Assembly: GCA_003521815.1 (NCBI GenBank)
Contig: DPHE01000078.1
Location: 29,736 to 59,209 of the forward strand
From: Colwellia sp.
GTDB lineage: Bacteria; Pseudomonadota; Gammaproteobacteria; Enterobacterales; Alteromonadaceae
Length of the DNA: 29,474 nt
Reading direction: 5' to 3'
Numbering within the stretch: the first letter of the stretch is position 1; the number at the start of each line of letters is the position of its first letter. Shown piece after piece: positions 25,096 through 29,474 of this stretch. The notes beneath the pieces are model-generated. The model made no database searches, was not told the DNA's origin, and saw only the letters and a program-made list of their open reading frames with translations. The position numbers and the translations under genes were made by a program.

Positions 25096-28000
25096 ATGGT
25101 TAAGAAATCTATGGCTACTAAGCAAAATGAAACAAGCGTTAAAAATGTTACCGCTGAAGAAAACCTCACTGACGAGCAGCAATTTAATTCGCGTTTACAA
25201 GAGTGCCCAATTGCAGTTGTTGGTATGGCTTCTATTTTTGCAGATGCCAAGAATTTAGAAGACTATTGGGACAATATTTTTGAATCAGTAGATGCCATTA
25301 GAGACGTTCCTAGTGATCGTTGGGCGGTTGATGACTATTATAATAGCGACCCGCGTGCAGCAGACAAAACGTATTGTAAACGTGGTGCTTTCTTACCTGA
25401 AATTGATTTTGATCCGATGGAATTTGGTTTACCGCCAAATATTTTAGAGTTAACTGATATTGCACAATTATTATCATTAGTCGTCGCTCGCGACGTGTTA
25501 AATGATGCCGGTATTGGTGATGGCTCTGGCTATGATCGTGACAAAGTGGGTATTACGCTAGGTGTGGGTGGAGGTCAAAAGCAAATTTCGCCGTTAACCT
25601 CTCGCTTGCAAGGTCCGGTATTAGAAAAAGTATTGAAAGCGTCAGGTGTTGATGCCGAAGATCGCGCTATGATCATTGAAAAATTCAAGAAAGCGTATAT
25701 CGGCTGGGAAGAAAACTCATTCCCTGGCATGTTAGGTAACGTAATTTCTGGTCGTATTGCTAACCGTTTCGATTTTGGTGGCACTAACTGTGTTGTTGAT
25801 GCGGCTTGTGCAGGCTCATTAGCGGCTATTAAGTTAGCGATCTCTGACTTATTAGAGCATCGTTCAGAAGTGATGATCTCAGGTGGTGTTTGTTGTGATA
25901 ACTCACCATTTATGTATATGTCATTCTCTAAAACGCCAGCTTTTACTACCGGTGAAGATATTCGTCCGTTTGATAATGATTCAAAAGGCATGATGATTGG
26001 TGAAGGTATTGGCATGATGGCGTTTAAACGTCTTGAAGATGCGGAACGCGATGGCGATAAAATTTATGCGGTACTTAAAGGTATTGGTACTTCGTCAGAT
26101 GGTCGTTTTAAATCTATTTATGCACCACGTCCAGATGGTCAAGCAAAAGCATTAAAACGTGCTTATGATGATGCGGGTTTTGATCCTAAAACGTGTGGCT
26201 TAATTGAAGCGCATGGTACTGGCACTAAAGCGGGTGATGCCGCAGAGTTTGGAGGTTTAGTTAAACACTTCAGTGCAGATAATGACCAAAAACAACATAT
26301 TGCCCTAGGCTCGGTTAAGTCACAGATTGGCCATACTAAAGCAGCTGCGGGTTCAGCAGGTATGATCAAGGCGATATTAGCCTTACACCACAAAGTTTTG
26401 CCAGCAACGATTCACATTGATCAACCAAATACAGCGCTTGATATTGAAAATAGCCCTATGTATTTGAACAATGAAACACGTCCTTGGATGGCAAGAGAAG
26501 ATGGCGTACCTCGTCGTGCAGGTATTAGCTCATTTGGTTTCGGTGGCACAAACTACCACATGGTATTAGAAGAATACACGCCTACCGCACAAGGGCAATA
26601 TCGTTTAAACGCTGTGCCACAAACTATTTTAGTGACGGCTGCCAATGAAAGTGCCTTGGTTGCTAGCTTAACGGATTGGCAAGCTAAACTAAGTGTTGAT
26701 AGTGAAGCGCAACCTTATGTCTTTAACGCCTTAGTCACTGAAAATACCCTACAAACGCCTGCGGCTGAGTTAGCGCGTTGTGGTTTTGTTGCTAAAAATG
26801 CAGAGCAAGCAATCAAAATGATTGAGGCAGCATTGAAGCAATTTACTGCTAAAGCAGGCAATGATAACTGGTCGGTTCCTACAGGGGTTTACTTCCGTCA
26901 ATCTGGGTTAGCTGTTGAAGGTAAAGTTGTTGCACTTTTCTCTGGTCAAGGTTCACAATATGTTAATATGGGACGAGAGCTAGCTTGTAACTTCCCAAGT
27001 GTAATGGAGGCAGCGCAAGACATGGACAGCGAATTTACCACGGCTGGCTTAGGTCAACTAACGCCTACCACTTATCCTATCCCTGTGTTTAATAATGATG
27101 CACGTAAAGCACAAGAAGAAGCGCTACGATTAACTCAACATGCTCAACCGGCTATTGGCACATTAAGTGTAGGTCTATACAAAACCTTTATTAACGCAGG
27201 CTTTAAAGCTGACTTTACCGCTGGACACAGTTTTGGTGAATTAACCGCACTTTGGGCAGCTGGTGTCGTAAACGATAGCGATTATATGATGCTAGCGCGC
27301 AGCCGCGGTCAAGCAATGGCTGCGCCAGAAGATACGAGTGTAGATACCGGCACTATGATCGCCGTTGTTGGTTCGCCAGAAAAAGTAGCGGAAGATATCA
27401 AAGATATTAACGATATTTCAATTGCGAATTACAATTCAAATAATCAAGTGGTTGTTGCGGGTGTTACTAGTCAAATTGCTATTGCGATGGATGAGCTGAA
27501 AGCGAAAGGTTACAAAGTTGTACCTTTACCTGTATCAGCGGCATTTCATACGCCATTGGTTGGCCATGCACAAAAACCTTTTGCAGCTGCAATTGATAAC
27601 GCTAAATTTAATAAACCTAGCGTACCTGTATACTCTAACGGTACAGCGAAAGCACACTCAAATAAAGCGGCTGATATTAAAAAGAGCTTAAAAAATCACA
27701 TTTTAGAATCAGTTCACTTTAATGAAGAAATTGATAATATTTATGCTGACGGTGGTCGTGTATTTGTAGAATTTGGTCCTAAAAATGTATTAACTAAATT
27801 AGTTGAAAACATTTTAAATGACAAAGACGATGTTGTTGCTATTGCGGTTAATGCTAACCCTAAAAAATCTGCTGATATGCAAATGCGTCAAGCGGCTGTT
27901 CAAATGGCGGTGTTAGGGTTAGAACTGAACGACATCGACCCTTATTGTGCGGTTAAACGTCCGTTAACTGCAACTAAAATGTCGCCATTAGGCATGAAGT

Positions 28001-29474
28001 TAACAGGTGCCTCATATGTAAGTGCTAAAACGTCAAAAGCGTTTGAAGATGCTTTAAATGATGGTTGGACGGTTAAGCAAGCGACTTCAGTTCCAGTTGC
28101 TGTACCAGCACCACAAATTGTCGAAAAAATCGTTGAAGTAGAGCGTATTGTTGAAGTTGAGAAAATTGTCTATCTGAATGCTGATGGATCGGTTGGTCAA
28201 CCAAGCCAAGTGAGTGCGCCTAGTATAGGTGCTAATAATGTTGATGCTGATAGTTTAGTCAGTAGCATTGAGCGCAGTGTCAGTCAGTTTGTCGATCATC
28301 AACAGCAATTACTAAACGTACATGAACAGTACATGCAAGGACCAAAAGATTACGCTAAAACCTTTGATACTGTGCTTACTGCGCAAGCGGGTGATGAGTT
28401 ACCTGAAAGCTTAGATCGTACTTTAGGAATGTACCATGAGTTTCAGTCTGAAACATTGCGTGTTCATGAACAATATCTAAATAATCAAACAGATAATATG
28501 GCAGCAATGTTGTCAAACAATGATGCGCCAATCGTTGTAAAAACTACTGAAAAAGTAGTGCCTCTTGTTGCACCTAAAATGCCAACGGCGGCTAAACCTG
28601 TCGCTCAAGTATCAACGCCAACAGCGCCTTTAGCTCCTGTTGTTACAAATACTCCAGCAGCGCCAGTTCAAACAGTAGCAACTGCTGTTGCTGTGGCGCC
28701 TGTTGCTGAAATTATTGTGGCTGTTGCTGCAGAAGCTCTGCCAAGTGCAACCGTTGATTTAGAAAAAATTCAAACTGTGATGATGGAAGTGGTTGCTGAG
28801 AAAACCGGTTACCCAACAGAAATGTTAGAGCTTGAAATGGATATGGAAGCTGACTTAGGTATCGACTCAATCAAACGCGTTGAAATCTTAGGCTCAGTAC
28901 AAGAGCTTATACCTGACTTGCCAGAATTAAATCCTGAAGATTTAGCTGAGCTTCGTACCTTAGGTGAAATTGTTAACTACATGAAGTCAAAAGCGGAGTC
29001 AGTAGCACCGGCAAATACGCCTGCACTTCATTTAGTTGAAACATCTGTATCTGCTGCACCCGCTATTGATTTAGCCCATATCCAAAAAGTGATGATGGAA
29101 GTGGTTGCTGAGAAAACTGGCTACCCAACAGAAATGTTAGAGCTTGAAATGGATATGGAAGCCGATTTAGGTATCGACTCAATCAAACGCGTTGAAATTT
29201 TAGGTTCAGTACAAGAGCTTATTCCTGACTTACCTGAGCTTAATCCAGAAGATTTAGCAGAGCTACGCACCTTAGGTGAAATTGTTAGCTATATGCAAAG
29301 TAAAGTTGCTAGTACTTCAGTTTCGAGTACACAGGTTTCGAGTAATGAAAGTACTCCCGCCATTGACTTAGCACACATCCAAAAAGTGATGATGGATGTT
29401 GTTGCCGAGAAAACAGGCTATCCAACTGAAATGTTAGAGCTTGAAATGGATATGGAAGCTGACTTAGGTATCGA
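25096..29474 (+). CDS. pfaA: PfaA, polyunsaturated fatty acid synthase multidomain subunit, partial
   Basis: First large subunit of the iterative synthase that makes long-chain polyunsaturated fatty acids (EPA or DHA). The ATG has GGAG upstream; 1459 codons are visible and the frame runs off the right edge. Domains: ketosynthase at about residues 34-490 with Cys238 (DAACAGS), His373 (EAHGTG) and His413 (SQIGHT); acyltransferase at about 600-900 with Ser712 (GHSFGE) and His818; a linker of Pro, Ala and Val with two VHEQY motifs; then acyl carrier domains. ACP Ser1258 and Ser1362 lie in LGIDSIKRVE; the third carrier domain ends just before its serine. The ketoreductase and later subunits (pfaB-D) would follow outside the window. 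The product (EPA or DHA) cannot be decided here. Confidence 0.97.
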   Translation, partial: MVKKSMATKQNETSVKNVTAEENLTDEQQFNSRLQECPIAVVGMASIFADAKNLEDYWDNIFESVDAIRDVPSDRWAVDDYYNSDPRAADKTYCKRGAFLPEIDFDPMEFGLPPNILELTDIAQLLSLVVARDVLNDAGIGDGSGYDRDKVGITLGVGGGQKQISPLTSRLQGPVLEKVLKASGVDAEDRAMIIEKFKKAYIGWEENSFPGMLGNVISGRIANRFDFGGTNCVVDAACAGSLAAIKLAISDLLEHRSEVMISGGVCCDNSPFMYMSFSKTPAFTTGEDIRPFDNDSKGMMIGEGIGMMAFKRLEDAERDGDKIYAVLKGIGTSSDGRFKSIYAPRPDGQAKALKRAYDDAGFDPKTCGLIEAHGTGTKAGDAAEFGGLVKHFSADNDQKQHIALGSVKSQIGHTKAAAGSAGMIKAILALHHKVLPATIHIDQPNTALDIENSPMYLNNETRPWMAREDGVPRRAGISSFGFGGTNYHMVLEEYTPTAQGQYRLNAVPQTILVTAANESALVASLTDWQAKLSVDSEAQPYVFNALVTENTLQTPAAELARCGFVAKNAEQAIKMIEAALKQFTAKAGNDNWSVPTGVYFRQSGLAVEGKVVALFSGQGSQYVNMGRELACNFPSVMEAAQDMDSEFTTAGLGQLTPTTYPIPVFNNDARKAQEEALRLTQHAQPAIGTLSVGLYKTFINAGFKADFTAGHSFGELTALWAAGVVNDSDYMMLARSRGQAMAAPEDTSVDTGTMIAVVGSPEKVAEDIKDINDISIANYNSNNQVVVAGVTSQIAIAMDELKAKGYKVVPLPVSAAFHTPLVGHAQKPFAAAIDNAKFNKPSVPVYSNGTAKAHSNKAADIKKSLKNHILESVHFNEEIDNIYADGGRVFVEFGPKNVLTKLVENILNDKDDVVAIAVNANPKKSADMQMRQAAVQMAVLGLELNDIDPYCAVKRPLTATKMSPLGMKLTGASYVSAKTSKAFEDALNDGWTVKQATSVPVAVPAPQIVEKIVEVERIVEVEKIVYLNADGSVGQPSQVSAPSIGANNVDADSLVSSIERSVSQFVDHQQQLLNVHEQYMQGPKDYAKTFDTVLTAQAGDELPESLDRTLGMYHEFQSETLRVHEQYLNNQTDNMAAMLSNNDAPIVVKTTEKVVPLVAPKMPTAAKPVAQVSTPTAPLAPVVTNTPAAPVQTVATAVAVAPVAEIIVAVAAEALPSATVDLEKIQTVMMEVVAEKTGYPTEMLELEMDMEADLGIDSIKRVEILGSVQELIPDLPELNPEDLAELRTLGEIVNYMKSKAESVAPANTPALHLVETSVSAAPAIDLAHIQKVMMEVVAEKTGYPTEMLELEMDMEADLGIDSIKRVEILGSVQELIPDLPELNPEDLAELRTLGEIVSYMQSKVASTSVSSTQVSSNESTPAIDLAHIQKVMMDVVAEKTGYPTEMLELEMDMEADLGI
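28761..29474 (+). repeat. Tandem acyl carrier protein repeats in pfaA
   Basis: Three consecutive ACP-coding units begin near 28761, 29073 and 29370. The phosphopantetheine serines are at 28867-28869 and 29179-29181 (312-base spacing), and the third would be at 29476, just past the end. The units are nearly identical in nucleotides through MEVVAEKTGYPTEMLELEMD and the LGIDSIKRVEILG core, while the linkers differ in length and sequence. PfaA proteins usually carry four to nine such units, so more are expected outside the window. Confidence 0.93.

Overview
The window looks like chromosome from a marine, probably cold-adapted gammaproteobacterium of the Alteromonadales, most likely Colwellia or a close relative. 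This rests on the low G+C, the polyunsaturated fatty acid (pfa) synthase locus, the lysine riboswitch, a small protein matching a family I know only from Colwellia, Shewanella and Alteromonas, and the mix of housekeeping genes. No tRNA, rRNA, CRISPR array, prophage or intact insertion sequence was seen.

Layout, left to right. (1) Positions 1-5715, minus strand: gltB then gltD (gltD cut by the left edge), the two subunits of NADPH glutamate synthase. (2) 6184-8475, minus strand: folE2 (zinc-independent GTP cyclohydrolase I) with a clear terminator, and rsmC (16S rRNA G1207 methyltransferase). (3) 8572-13450, plus strand: a promoter, a long lysine riboswitch, then dapA-dapD (4-base overlap), a second promoter with a perfect dyad, and a lysA-like PLP decarboxylase followed by an M14/AstE-type deacylase. 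The set looks like a lysine or lysine-derived pathway module with a non-standard deacylase. (4) 13502-16368: a near-perfect Zur operator, a small membrane-anchored CxxC protein and a TonB-dependent receptor with His/Asp/Glu-rich loops, i.e. a zinc acquisition unit. (5) 16369-20213: a hairpin, a gene remnant, a divergent YbfB-type MFS transporter and AraC regulator, a small conserved protein (TIGR02922-like), and about 0.9 kb of mostly non-coding DNA. (6) 20214-22586: a tight four-gene operon of two DUF1538 membrane proteins (UmpA/UmpB-like cation/proton antiporter subunits), a P-II-like protein and a two-CBS-domain protein. (7) 22900-29474: the pfa locus, with pfaE (phosphopantetheinyl transferase) divergent from pfaR (regulator) and pfaA (multidomain synthase, cut by the right edge inside its third acyl carrier domain).

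The most interesting points are: the lysine-riboswitch cluster in which an M14 deacylase may stand in for DapE, or which may make a lysine-pathway product as the lysA-like and dapD-like genes of tabtoxin synthesis do; PfaR, which reads end to end like a domesticated DDE transposase that has lost catalytic residues; the antiporter operon carrying two putative nucleotide sensors of its own; and the Zur box ahead of the metal receptor.
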